Assembly (NCBI RefSeq): GCF_016055185.1
Contig: NZ_JAECVR010000002.1
Location: 1 to 64,000, forward strand
From: Paenactinomyces guangxiensis
GTDB lineage: Bacteria > Bacillota > Bacilli > Thermoactinomycetales > Thermoactinomycetaceae
DNA length: 64,000 nucleotides
Direction of reading: 5' to 3'
Made by a program: the position numbers and the translations under genes. This document shows positions 16,671 to 24,937 of this stretch, one piece after another. Below the pieces are notes generated by a model that was not told the origin of the DNA, did not search any database, and saw only the letters and a program-made list of their open reading frames with translations. Each line of letters opens with the position of its first letter. Positions within the stretch are counted from its first letter, which is position 1.

Positions 16671-17108
16671 ATGATGTCGGAAAACCGTTTTACTGCACCC
16701 GTAACCATTCACCTCTTTTTTATTCAAGATGATAGTATCCTTTTGCTGCGTCGCTACAATACCGGGTACGAGGACGGAAATTACTCTGTAGTTGCCGGTC
16801 ATTTGGATGGCGGAGAAACTGTCAAACAAGCGGCAGTTCGGGAGGCAAAAGAGGAAGCCGGGGTTCAGTTGAAAGAAGAAGACGTGGAAATGGTTGGGGT
16901 CATGCACAGAAAAGCAGGTGATGAGCGTGTAGACTTCTTCGCAGTCGTTAGAAACTGGGAAGGAGAGATTCAAAATTTGGAACCGCATAAATGTGATGAT
17001 CTACGGTTTTTCCCGTTTAACGAACTTCCGGCAAATATGATCCCCTATATACTTCGTGCTGTTAACAACTACAAAGAAGGCAGATGGTTTGACAGCTACG
17101 GCTGGTAA
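16671..17108 (+). CDS. Nudix hydrolase (MutT-like)
   Basis: This 145-residue protein has a complete Nudix box, GHLDGGETVKQAAVREAKEEAGV, preceded by the typical strand SILLLRRYNTGYEDGNYSVV. Such enzymes hydrolyse nucleoside diphosphates linked to another moiety. The ATG at 16671 with AAGGGAG upstream is chosen; GTG 16668 or ATG 16674 are also possible. The close neighbour at 16099 is a divergent relative. Confidence 0.85.
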   Translation: MMSENRFTAPVTIHLFFIQDDSILLLRRYNTGYEDGNYSVVAGHLDGGETVKQAAVREAKEEAGVQLKEEDVEMVGVMHRKAGDERVDFFAVVRNWEGEIQNLEPHKCDDLRFFPFNELPANMIPYILRAVNNYKEGRWFDSYGW

Positions 17109-17121
17109 GGGGAACAAAAAA

Positions 17122-17163
17122 GAAACTCTTGGCAATAAATTTTGTTGGGAGTTCCTTTTTTTG
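17122..17163 (+). terminator. Probable terminator of the second Nudix gene
   Basis: An imperfect stem (AAACTCTTGG... with ...TTGGGAGTT) is followed by CCTTTTTTT. Confidence 0.45.
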
Positions 17164-17187
17164 ATTCGGTTTGGTGGAATGTTTGGA

Positions 17188-17388
17188 ATGGATAAAACAA
17201 CATATACGCAGATGTTGGGTGAATATCCAAAGCCGCATTTATGAGCCGGAACCTTATTGCGCCAACCGAACTCCCGTTTTCACGAAAATCATCGAACTTA
17301 TGTGAATTCTATTGATGCTTTACAGCAATCCGTCGAACATGTAGCAAGAGAAAGGAAAAAAGTCGCTTTAAAACCATGTTGGTTATAA
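17188..17388 (+). pseudogene. Possible small gene interrupted by an in-frame TGA
   Basis: From ATG 17188 a frame of 66 codons runs to TAA 17386, broken once by TGA at 17242. The part after the TGA reads as plausible protein (RFHENHRTYVNSIDALQQSV, then EHVARERKKVALKP). No family was recognised and the ribosome binding site is weak. It may be a nonsense-mutated remnant. Confidence 0.25.
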
Positions 17389-17391
17389 CAA

Positions 17392-17430
17392 AAAACCCTT
17401 GTGCTCGCATTTTATGAGAACAAGGGTTTT
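17392..17430 (-). terminator. Terminator of the 195-residue hypothetical gene
   Basis: AAAACCCTTGT (17392-17402) and ACAAGGGTTTT (17420-17430) pair perfectly; on the minus strand the stem runs into TTTTTTGTT. Confidence 0.75.
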
Positions 17431-17437
17431 GGTTTAT

Positions 17438-18025
17438 TTATGTATGTGTCAACGCTGAACTATAATAACTTCTCACCTGATTTAATATTTCTTTTGCTTG
17501 TTGATCTGCTTCCTGTAAGCCTTCATAATCCAAATAATCAACGCCGAACATGTGTAATTCATCGCTCGGATATTCAGTGGCTTTAATGTTTGCTTGAAAG
17601 GGTTGCTTATATCGTTCCCATAACCAAATCACGTTTTCATAAAGGGTTGAAATATGGCTAGAAAAAGAAACCCCGCAGTAGGATATACCTACTTTTTCTT
17701 GGCGAAACCGGACAGTCTCTTTTTCAGGATCTTTTTCCTGCCGTTCTAAATGATCTGTATAATATTCAACTGCTTTTGGTGGAAAACCAAGGATTTCACC
17801 AAGAACTCGTTCGTATCTGATCGATCCAGGAGCATTTTGTTGTATTTTCCACAAAAACTGTTTTTTTTGGTCATCTGTTTGGAAGAATACTTTAAACCCT
17901 GTCTCTGCATCTACTGAGGGATACATATGAAGTTTAGCTAGTGTTTCACTTGTCAGAAAATTTAAGTTTTCATAACAAGCAGGTTTAAACCCTTTTAAGA
18001 AACTCTGCCAAGAGTTCATTCCCAA
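17438..18025 (-). CDS. Hypothetical protein, 195 residues
   Basis: No family was recognised. It is a soluble, charged protein without signal peptide or membrane segment; notable stretches are YERVLGEILGFPPKAVEYY and HMFGVDYLDYEG. The start is TTG 18025 or ATG 18019, with GGGAG upstream. It is flanked by terminators on both sides (17392-17430 and 18073-18090), so it is a single-gene unit. Confidence 0.6.
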   Translation of the reverse strand: MGMNSWQSFLKGFKPACYENLNFLTSETLAKLHMYPSVDAETGFKVFFQTDDQKKQFLWKIQQNAPGSIRYERVLGEILGFPPKAVEYYTDHLERQEKDPEKETVRFRQEKVGISYCGVSFSSHISTLYENVIWLWERYKQPFQANIKATEYPSDELHMFGVDYLDYEGLQEADQQAKEILNQVRSYYSSALTHT

Positions 18026-18066
18026 TCAGCAACACTCCCAACACAGAAGGATATTTATATTATAAC

Positions 18067-18090
18067 GAAAAAGACCGCAAATAAGCGGTC
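18067..18090 (-). terminator. Terminator of the 47-residue Cys-rich gene
   Basis: On the minus strand GACCGC-TTATTT-GCGGTC is followed by TTTTTC. Confidence 0.75.
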
Positions 18091-18103
18091 TCTTCAAAAT
18101 ATT

Positions 18104-18247
18104 TTATTTGTTTTCTTTCACATTTGAATAATCTTCTCCGCCACAAGTGTCGCAATAGACCAAACCGTTTGAGGTCTCCTTGACGGGGCCAGGGCAACCC
18201 GGTTTGAACTGGCAAGTACGAACGAATATCCATCCATTCCTATTCAT
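18104..18247 (-). CDS. Small Cys-rich (zinc-ribbon-like) protein, 47 residues
   Basis: An ATG at 18247 behind CTTGGAGGG opens a 47-codon frame. The protein has four cysteines in a C-x6-C ... C-x2-C arrangement (TCQFKPGCPGP and VYCDTCGGED), consistent with a small zinc ribbon, and is followed closely by an intrinsic terminator on the same strand. No named family was recognised. It is too short for usual gene length cut-offs but has ribosome binding site, stop and terminator in proper order. Confidence 0.6.
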   Translation of the reverse strand: MNRNGWIFVRTCQFKPGCPGPVKETSNGLVYCDTCGGEDYSNVKENK

Positions 18248-18706
18248 TCAATACCCTCCAAGTATGTTTAATCAATATAATTATAACACTATTCCGAATT
18301 TTATTACACTAGATTCCGGGTATTATATTTGAAAAACAGTAAGATATTTGGAACAGAAATATAAAGATCATTGACTAATGACTGAATGAATATAAAAAAA
18401 CCAACCAAACAGCCGCTTATAGTTAATGAGAAAGTGATTTGTTAAAAGTCGCCTTTTTCTATTTTATTTTTTGAAAGCCTATAGGATAAAAACCGTTAAG
18501 TTAACAAGACTTCCTTCGGTCGATATATGTTTGCTTAATTTAGGTGCTTCGTATCCGGGGTCTTCTTTTTTTGATAATTGACATCATCACAATGTACAAA
18601 ATGATCATTGACAAAATAGTTTAGAAACGAGACGGTAATACTATCCAGATGAGAAATGAACTTTTTTGCAGTGGACTGGTAAATTAACATGCTGGAGGGG
18701 TTTGTG
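18248..18706. other. 459-bp AT-rich intergenic region
   Basis: No gene is seen on either strand. It contains TTGACA-like hexamers near 18577 and 18608 that may belong to the promoter of the YyaL-like gene, but no convincing -10 partner was fixed. Confidence 0.4.
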
Positions 18707-20785
18707 TTGGAAAATGGAAGAAACTCAAACCGGTTGATCAATGAAAAATCCCCTTATCTTCTGCAACACGCCTATGACCCGACAGATTGGTTTCCGTGGG
18801 GAGAGGAAGCCTTTGAAAAAGCGAAACAGGAAGATAAGCCCGTTTTTTTGTCGATTGGTTATTCAAGTTGCCACTGGTGTCATGTGATGCACCGGGAATC
18901 ATTCGCGGACAGCGAGGTAGCCGGTATTTTAAACAAAGATTTTATCTCCATCAAAGTGGACCGCGAGGAACGACCGGATGTGGACCATATTTATATGACG
19001 GTTTGCCAGGCGATGACGGGGCAGGGCGGGTGGCCGCTGACCATTATTATGACTCCGGATAAAAAGCCATTCTTTGCCGGTACATATATTCCGAAAGAGG
19101 ATCGCTACGGGCGGACGGGTTTGGTGAAATTGTTGGGCAGAATCACGGAGTTGTGGAAAACGGAGCGGAGTAAGGCGGATGATGTGAGCAACCGGGTGAT
19201 TAAAGCGGTTCGGGGTTATCTGAATCCGGTGGGCGAGGGGGAACTGCAGGCCGGTGTGTTAGACCACGCGTTTGAGCAGTTTGCAAGGCAGTTTGACGAT
19301 GTATACGGCGGGTTTGGGGATGCGCCGAAGTTTCCGCGGCCGCATGATCTGTTTTTCCTGCTGCGCTACTGGAAGCAAACGGGGGAAGAGGAAGCGCTGC
19401 ATATGGTGACGCACACGCTGGATGCGATGCGGAACGGGGGGATCTATGACCATCTGGGGTACGGGTTTGCCCGTTACTCGGTGGACCGGGAGTGGCTGGT
19501 TCCTCATTTTGAGAAGATGCTCTATGATAACGCGCTGCTGGCGATGGCTTATCTGGAGGCATATCAGGCGACGAAAAACGAGGTTTATGCAGAAGTTGCA
19601 CGGGAGATCTTTACTTATGTGCTGAGGGATATGACTTCCCGCGAAGGCGGCTTCTTTTCGGCAGAGGATGCGGATTCGGAAGGGGTTGAGGGAAAGTTTT
19701 ACGTCTGGACGCCGGAGCAGATTAAGGAGGTTTTGGGCGAGGAAGAGGGAGAGCTGTTTTGTGCCTGTTACAATGTGACCCCTGAAGGGAACTTTGAAGA
19801 TCACACCAGCATCTTAAACCAGATTCATGTTTCACTTGAAGAGATTGTGAAAGAACGAAAGATGACAATGGATGATCTCCAGAAAAGGCTGGAGGAATCG
19901 AGAAAAAAATTGTTGTCCGCCAGGGAGAAACGGGTTCATCCCGGAAAGGACGATAAGGTGCTCACTTCATGGAACGGATTGATGATTGCGGCGTTTGCCC
20001 ACGGATTCAGGGTGCTGGGTGAAACGGGATACGGGGAAGCGGCGGCAGAAGCGGTTCAGTTTATCAATGAGAAATTGCGGCGTGAGGATGGGCGTCTGCT
20101 GGCGCGTTACCGGGATGGAGAGTCGGCTTATCTCGCCTACTTGGATGATTATGCTTTTCTTGCCTGGGGGTTAATGGAACTGTATGAGGCAACGTTCCGA
20201 AAGGAGTACCTGGAACAGGCGATTGATATGTCCAAAGAGATGCTTGAATTGTTTGGTGACCCGGAAGGAAGCGGGTTTTACTTCTATGGCAAGGATGGAG
20301 AGGAGTTGTTTGCCCGCCCGAAAGAGATTTACGATGGCGCTACTCCTTCGGGAAACTCGGTAGCGGCGTATAATCTGATTCGGCTGGCAAAGCTGACCAC
20401 GGATGATCTGTTTATAAAAGAAGCGGACAAACAGTTAAAAGCTTTCGCCCAATCGGTGGCTTCTTCACCCATTTCACATTCGTTTTTCCTGATGGCGGTG
20501 CAATTTGCCCTGGGGCCGACCAAAGAGATTGTGATTGCCGGAGAGCCGAACGATGTCCAGACCAAAGAGATGATTCGCCTGGTGCAGCGGGCCTATCTGC
20601 CGGATGCCGTGATTGCCATGTATCCGCAGGGGGATGATGTCAACACGATGAAATACTGGATTCCCGATGTGGATGGAAAAACGGGTGCCAGAGAGCCGAA
20701 AGCAACCGTATATCTGTGTGAAAACTACGCGTGCCGGGCTCCGATCACTGATGTGGAGGAGCTTAAAAAACAGCTGGGATCATAA
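18707..20785 (+). CDS. YyaL-like thioredoxin-domain protein (DUF255)
   Basis: This 692-residue protein matches the YyaL/spermatogenesis-associated protein 20 family. The N-terminal thioredoxin-like DUF255 domain carries Cys55-x-x-Cys58 ([14 protein letters not shown]), followed by [15 protein letters not shown] and GQGGWPLTI, and the C-terminal part is an (alpha/alpha)6 barrel like N-acylglucosamine 2-epimerases. The cellular function is not established. TTG 18707 is preferred because GGAGGGG (18693-18700) sits at the right distance; the upstream ATG 18689 would overlap it. A strong terminator follows. Confidence 0.9.
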   Translation: MENGRNSNRLINEKSPYLLQHAYDPTDWFPWGEEAFEKAKQEDKPVFLSIGYSSCHWCHVMHRESFADSEVAGILNKDFISIKVDREERPDVDHIYMTVCQAMTGQGGWPLTIIMTPDKKPFFAGTYIPKEDRYGRTGLVKLLGRITELWKTERSKADDVSNRVIKAVRGYLNPVGEGELQAGVLDHAFEQFARQFDDVYGGFGDAPKFPRPHDLFFLLRYWKQTGEEEALHMVTHTLDAMRNGGIYDHLGYGFARYSVDREWLVPHFEKMLYDNALLAMAYLEAYQATKNEVYAEVAREIFTYVLRDMTSREGGFFSAEDADSEGVEGKFYVWTPEQIKEVLGEEEGELFCACYNVTPEGNFEDHTSILNQIHVSLEEIVKERKMTMDDLQKRLEESRKKLLSAREKRVHPGKDDKVLTSWNGLMIAAFAHGFRVLGETGYGEAAAEAVQFINEKLRREDGRLLARYRDGESAYLAYLDDYAFLAWGLMELYEATFRKEYLEQAIDMSKEMLELFGDPEGSGFYFYGKDGEELFARPKEIYDGATPSGNSVAAYNLIRLAKLTTDDLFIKEADKQLKAFAQSVASSPISHSFFLMAVQFALGPTKEIVIAGEPNDVQTKEMIRLVQRAYLPDAVIAMYPQGDDVNTMKYWIPDVDGKTGAREPKATVYLCENYACRAPITDVEELKKQLGS

Positions 20786-20823
20786 ATACTCACTCCGAAA
20801 ACGGAATCAAAAATTTCCTGTCA

Positions 20824-20852
20824 GAAGCGGAAAAAAATCCGCTTCTTTTTTT
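20824..20852 (+). terminator. Terminator of the YyaL-like gene
   Basis: GAAGCGG (20824-20830) pairs with CCGCTTC (20839-20845), followed by TTTTTTT. Confidence 0.9.
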
Positions 20853-20863
20853 GTACAAAGGTG

Positions 20864-20899
20864 TAGACAATAATCATTTTTAGATTATAATTATTATAA
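20864..20899 (+). promoter_or_regulatory. Sigma-A promoter with an exact PerR box (pfeT)
   Basis: TAGACA (20864-20869), a 16-nt spacer and TATAAT (20886-20891) form a promoter. TTATAATTATTATAA (20885-20899) is identical to the PerR-box consensus TTATAATNATTATAA and covers the -10 box, so a PerR-type repressor would block transcription. This is the expected control of pfeT (formerly zosA) in Bacillus subtilis. Confidence 0.85.
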
Positions 20900-21012
20900 A
20901 TATGTTTCCTCTAATAAACATAGTTGGCATGAAACAAAAATAAAAATCATTATCAATAATCATTGTGCGGCTCCTGCGGGGGTCGCTTGAACCGTTTTTA
21001 GAGGATTAAAAA

Positions 21013-21027
21013 TGATCATTATTATCA
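21013..21027 (+). promoter_or_regulatory. Fur-family 7-1-7 box before pfeT
   Basis: Read on the minus strand the site is TGATAATAATGATCA, one mismatch from the 7-1-7 consensus TGATAATNATTATCA used by Fur-family regulators. It lies 17 bases before the ribosome binding site. A second, weaker AT-rich match is around 20945-20965 (ATCATTATCAATAATCA). Together with the PerR box this indicates control by metal and peroxide, though Fur versus Zur cannot be told from the site. Confidence 0.6.
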
Positions 21028-21052
21028 ATTGAAAAATGGCGGTGAGAGGAAT

Positions 21053-23002
21053 ATGAATACATCCATAAGCTTATGGAAGGAAACGGGCGCTGAAAGGAAA
21101 CAGAAAACGCCGGCAGATCCGAAGGGGAAACGGTTGAATCTCATTCCATTTTTACAGCGCCACGGTGAAATGGCTGCTGCTCTGCTTTGCGGGGTGCTGG
21201 TTTTTACGGCCTGGGTGATGGAGGAGCGCTTTCCTGCGGTTGCAGTTCCTCTTTTCCTGATCGCATATGTAAGCGGTGGATATGTGAAGGCCAAAGAAGG
21301 GATCACCACTTTGCTGAAAGAGAAAGAATTGGATGTCAATCTGCTCATGTTTCTGGCAGCAATCGGAGCGGCGGGGATCGGATATTGGATGGAAGGCGGA
21401 ATGTTAATCTTTATCTTTTCACTGAGCGGTGCCCTGGAATCTTATACGCTGGCGAAAAGCGAACGGGATCTGTCCTCTTTGATGGAGATGAAGCCGGAAA
21501 CAGCGCGTCTTTACAGTGAAACAGGTGAGGAAAGGCTGGTGGCGATCAGTGAACTGCAAGCGGGGAATCTGGTGATTGTCAAACCTGGGGAGCGGATTCC
21601 GGCCGACGGGTTCGTGACAGAAGGGATTTCTTCTGTTGATCAGGCAACGATCACAGGTGAACCGCTTCCGGCAGATAAGTCTCCGGGTGATGAGGTATAT
21701 GCAGGGACGATGAACGGGTCGGGGTCATTGATTGTCGAGGTGACGCGGGCAGGGGAAAACAGTTTATTTTCCAAAATCATTCAAATGATTGAAGCGGCCC
21801 GAACCAAGGTTCCCAAAACACAACAACGGATTGAGCGGCTGGAAAAAAGCTATGCCAAATGGATTCTCGGACTCACCCTGCTGATCATGGTTCTGCCTCA
21901 TTTTTTCCTTGGCTGGAGCTGGCAGGAGTCTCTGTACCGGGCCATGGTCTTTCTGGTGGTTGCCTCCCCCTGTGCCCTGGTCGCCTCAACCATGCCTGTT
22001 ATTTTATCAGCGATCTCCAACGGGGCACGGAAAGGAATTCTTTTTAAAAGCGGAGTCCAACTGGAAGCATTGGCCGGGATTCAAGTGGTTGCTTTTGATA
22101 AAACAGGTACACTCACTGAAGGACGACCGCAGGTAACCGACTGGATAACTTTTGGTGGTTTCAGTGAAAAAAAGTTGCTCCAGGCAGCCGGATCAATTGA
22201 AACGTTTTCCGAACACCCCATTGCAAGGGCGATTGTTCAACAGGCAAAGCAGTTAAATCTTTCCCTTTATCACCCCTCGCAACTGCAAGCGATCACGGGC
22301 TGGGGAGTTGAGGCAACCTACGGCGGGGAACGATGGAAAATAGGCAAACCCGGCCTGTTCAAAGGACTGGATAACCATCTAATTCAGTCTGAAATTAAAA
22401 AAAGGGAGCAAGAGGGTAAAACGGTTGTATTGGTGGAAAAAGCAGGAGCGATCGTCGGATTGATCGCCTTGCGGGATACGATTCGCCCTGAAGCAAGGCG
22501 GACCGTTCTGCAACTAAGAAAGATGGGGATTCAAGTGGCAATGCTGACCGGAGATCAGTGCATGACCGCAGAAGCGATTGCCAGAGAGGCGGGGATTGAA
22601 CTGGTTTACAGTCAGCTTCTTCCGGAAGATAAAGTCAAGGTAATCGAACAATTGGGACAGACGAAAGGCAAAGTGGCCATGATTGGCGACGGAGTCAATG
22701 ATGCCCCCGCTTTAGCGACAGCCGAGATCGGCATTGCCATGGGGGGAGCGGGCAGTGATGTAGCGTTGGAAACAGCTGATGTGGTTTTGATGAATGATGA
22801 TCTGGACAAAATCCCTCATTCCATCCAATTGGGCAAACGGATGGGCGCAGTTGTGAAGCAGAATATCTGTTTTGCCCTTTCTGTGATCCTGCTGCTCATC
22901 ATCGCCAACTTTTCGCAAATGGTTTCTTTGCCGTTCGGGGTGGTTGGACACGAAGGAAGTACCATTTTAGTTATATTAAATGGCTTGCGTTTATTGAGAT
23001 AA
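21053..23002 (+). CDS. pfeT: P1B4-type metal-exporting ATPase, probable Fe(II) efflux pump PfeT
   Basis: This 649-residue P-type ATPase has no N-terminal metal-binding domain. The motifs TGEPLP, SPC (Ser305-Pro-Cys307), phosphorylated Asp349 in DKTGTLTEG, TGDQ and GDGVNDAPAL are present, and HEGST (633-637) in the last membrane segment together with SPC defines the P1B4 class. PfeT of B. subtilis and FrvA of Listeria export ferrous iron and are PerR-regulated; the PerR box here supports the same role. The ATG 21053 with GAGAGGA is chosen. Zn or Co transport cannot be excluded. Confidence 0.88.
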   Translation: MNTSISLWKETGAERKQKTPADPKGKRLNLIPFLQRHGEMAAALLCGVLVFTAWVMEERFPAVAVPLFLIAYVSGGYVKAKEGITTLLKEKELDVNLLMFLAAIGAAGIGYWMEGGMLIFIFSLSGALESYTLAKSERDLSSLMEMKPETARLYSETGEERLVAISELQAGNLVIVKPGERIPADGFVTEGISSVDQATITGEPLPADKSPGDEVYAGTMNGSGSLIVEVTRAGENSLFSKIIQMIEAARTKVPKTQQRIERLEKSYAKWILGLTLLIMVLPHFFLGWSWQESLYRAMVFLVVASPCALVASTMPVILSAISNGARKGILFKSGVQLEALAGIQVVAFDKTGTLTEGRPQVTDWITFGGFSEKKLLQAAGSIETFSEHPIARAIVQQAKQLNLSLYHPSQLQAITGWGVEATYGGERWKIGKPGLFKGLDNHLIQSEIKKREQEGKTVVLVEKAGAIVGLIALRDTIRPEARRTVLQLRKMGIQVAMLTGDQCMTAEAIAREAGIELVYSQLLPEDKVKVIEQLGQTKGKVAMIGDGVNDAPALATAEIGIAMGGAGSDVALETADVVLMNDDLDKIPHSIQLGKRMGAVVKQNICFALSVILLLIIANFSQMVSLPFGVVGHEGSTILVILNGLRLLR

Positions 23003-23057
23003 TCACAGAAAATCTTCATCCGCTTGCCGCAAATAAGATTTCTCCGCCCGGTTATTC

Positions 23058-23077
23058 ATTGACACTTTCACAGAAAA
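23058..23077 (+). repeat. Dispersed repeat, short copy
   Basis: CATTGACACTTTCACAGAAA matches the 3' part of the dispersed repeat (GACACACACTTTCACAGAAA) with a 4-base shorter CA block. It abuts the pfeT terminator. Confidence 0.5.
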
Positions 23078-23080
23078 AAA

Positions 23081-23116
23081 CCTGAGAACATGTGAGATGA
23101 TTCTCAGGTTTTTTTT
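23081..23116. terminator. Bidirectional terminator between pfeT and the YhzD-like gene
   Basis: CCTGAGAA (23081-23088) pairs with TTCTCAGG (23101-23108); an A-run precedes and TTTTTTTT follows, so it can serve both converging genes. Confidence 0.9.
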
Positions 23117-23132
23117 ATAGGGAGCCCCCGAT

Positions 23133-23348
23133 TTATAAAGCAGCCTTCCCGGTTTTGGGATTGAATTGATGCGGCTTGAAGGAGACTAAGCGTCCGGTGG
23201 TATGGAAAATACGGTGCGGCTTCGTTTCATGGCCTTTTTCGGCCAGCCAGGCATATCCGATTTTTTTGGCTTCTTCATCCGTTTGTGCTGAAATCGGCTC
23301 ATCGAACAATACGGTCCCGTTTTCATCATAAACCGTCATATGATACAC
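23133..23348 (-). CDS. YhzD-like small protein
   Basis: This 71-residue protein (YHMTVYDENGTVLFDEPISA, EEAKKIGYAWLAEKGHETKPHRI) resembles the YhzD family of Bacillales, small cytoplasmic proteins of unknown function. The ATG at 23348 follows GAGGTGATC. It converges on pfeT with a shared terminator. Confidence 0.6.
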   Translation of the reverse strand: MYHMTVYDENGTVLFDEPISAQTDEEAKKIGYAWLAEKGHETKPHRIFHTTGRLVSFKPHQFNPKTGKAAL

Positions 23349-23578
23349 AGCGGATCACCTCAATGATCAAAAAGAATTGCAATAATTTTATTATACCCGG
23401 TTTGAAAAGGCTTTGGTATTTTGATAATGGATGGACCCCCGCCTGTTTTAGAAGTGAATGTACCCCTAAAGAAAAAGTCAGGAAAGCCTGAAAAGGACTA
23501 AAATCCGTTTATTTAATTATTTTATGTGTATTTGATAATCTTTTTTATAAATCATTGATGTAAGTTTATTATTTCGTA

Positions 23579-23607
23579 TTGCTAATATTTCTAAACGGGT
23601 CTATAAT
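23579..23607 (+). promoter_or_regulatory. Promoter of the MFS transporter gene
   Basis: TTGCTA (23579-23584), a 17-nt spacer and TATAAT (23602-23607) precede the gene by 40 bases. Confidence 0.6.
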
Positions 23608-23647
23608 CTCTCTGGATTTATTTTTGTATGAATAGGTGGCGGCTCAG

Positions 23648-24841
23648 ATGGTGAATACATGGTCAATTCGGCGGTTTCGCATACTGGTGCTTATTGTGAG
23701 CGTAACAGGTATGTCACAGGGACTTTTAATTCCTCTGTTAACCACTCTCCTTGAGGAACAGGGGGTCAGTTCAAGCAGTAACGGATTAAGTGCAGCAGCC
23801 CTGTATGCGGGGATTTTGGTGATGTCCCCGATCTGCGCACCAGTGGTGAAGCGTATTGGATATAAGAGGTCAATCATAATCGGTTTGTTGATTACAACAG
23901 CGGCTGTCATCTTGTTTCCGATGTTTACGGGGATATGGATCTGGAGTTTATTGAGGTTTTGGGTCGGGGTTGGGGATAGTTTGTTGCATTATGCAACCCA
24001 GTTATGGATTACCGCAACAGCACCTTTAGACGAGCGGGGGAAACGCATTTCACAGTACGGTTTTTGCTATGGGCTCGGTTTTGGGATCGGTCCTCTTGGC
24101 ATGAATTTATTAGAACTTGGTTTTATCGTTCCTTTTATGGTTCTGGCCGTGGTTCTCGGCATTACTCTTTATTTTACGCGCCTGCTCGATTCCGGGAGAC
24201 CGGATTTGGACGGGACGGAAGAAAAGCGCAAGGAGTCAGTAAAGCTTTGGAAAATTTACCGGATCGCACTGATCGCCCTGTGTCCTCCCATTCTGTACGG
24301 GCTTTTGGAAACGGCTCTGGCGGGAAATTTTCCCGTCTACGGTTTGCGGGAGGGAATTTCTAAGGCATGGATCTCGGTACTGATTTCGGCGTTTGTGTGG
24401 GGAAGTCTCGCTTTCCAGGTTCCTCTGGGGATTCTGGGGGATAAGATCGGGCGAAAAAATATACTTATCATTGCCTGCTTTTTGGGCTCGGTGGGAATGG
24501 CGGTTATGCCGCTGCTGGTCTCGAACGTCCTTTTGCTTTTCATCGCTTTTCTGCTGGTCGGGGGTGTGGTCGGATCGCTCTTCTCTCTCGGACTGGCGTA
24601 TCTCACTGATCTCTTGCCTGCCCGCTATCTGCCTGCCGCAAATGCTGTGGCGTCTGTACACTTTAGTGTCGGAAGTATTCTGGGGCCCTATGTAGGCGGG
24701 GTGTTGATCCAGTGGATCGGTGGAAACGCGTTGTTCTATTTTCTTTCCATCGCACTTGCTTCCTTTGTTTTGCTGGCGATCTTTTATCGGGTCTCGGCAG
24801 AAACAGCAACTGAGATACAAAAAACATCCATAACCAACTGA
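23648..24841 (+). CDS. Major facilitator superfamily transporter (YfkF-like)
   Basis: This 397-residue protein has 12 predicted membrane helices in two halves; MFS loop motifs are VKRIGYKRS in the first half and GDKIGRKN in the second. It resembles the drug-transporter-like YfkF group; the substrate is unknown. The ATG 23648 with AGGTGG at 23633-23638 is preferred over GTG 23636. It is a single-gene unit with promoter and terminator. Confidence 0.85.
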   Translation: MVNTWSIRRFRILVLIVSVTGMSQGLLIPLLTTLLEEQGVSSSSNGLSAAALYAGILVMSPICAPVVKRIGYKRSIIIGLLITTAAVILFPMFTGIWIWSLLRFWVGVGDSLLHYATQLWITATAPLDERGKRISQYGFCYGLGFGIGPLGMNLLELGFIVPFMVLAVVLGITLYFTRLLDSGRPDLDGTEEKRKESVKLWKIYRIALIALCPPILYGLLETALAGNFPVYGLREGISKAWISVLISAFVWGSLAFQVPLGILGDKIGRKNILIIACFLGSVGMAVMPLLVSNVLLLFIAFLLVGGVVGSLFSLGLAYLTDLLPARYLPAANAVASVHFSVGSILGPYVGGVLIQWIGGNALFYFLSIALASFVLLAIFYRVSAETATEIQKTSITN

Positions 24842-24874
24842 TTCCCGGGGAATTATTAGATAACAGCAACGACA

Positions 24875-24917
24875 AAAAGCTGCTGACCTGTCTGAAAAAC
24901 AGTGATCAGCAGCTTTT
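24875..24917. terminator. Bidirectional terminator between MFS and anti-sigma genes
   Basis: AAAAGCTGCTGA (24875-24886) pairs perfectly with TCAGCAGCTTTT (24906-24917). Confidence 0.85.
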
Positions 24918-24937
24918 CTTCATTCCATTTCCCGTTT

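Noticed and set aside
19200..19804. Long minus-strand open frames opposite the YyaL-like gene
   Set aside because: They are antisense to a strongly conserved gene and have Pro/His/Arg-rich compositions typical of shadow frames in GC-rich coding DNA.
24236..24820. 194-codon minus-strand frame opposite the MFS gene
   Set aside because: Highly polar low-quality composition (Gln/Arg/Asp-rich) and full overlap with the transporter; shadow frame.
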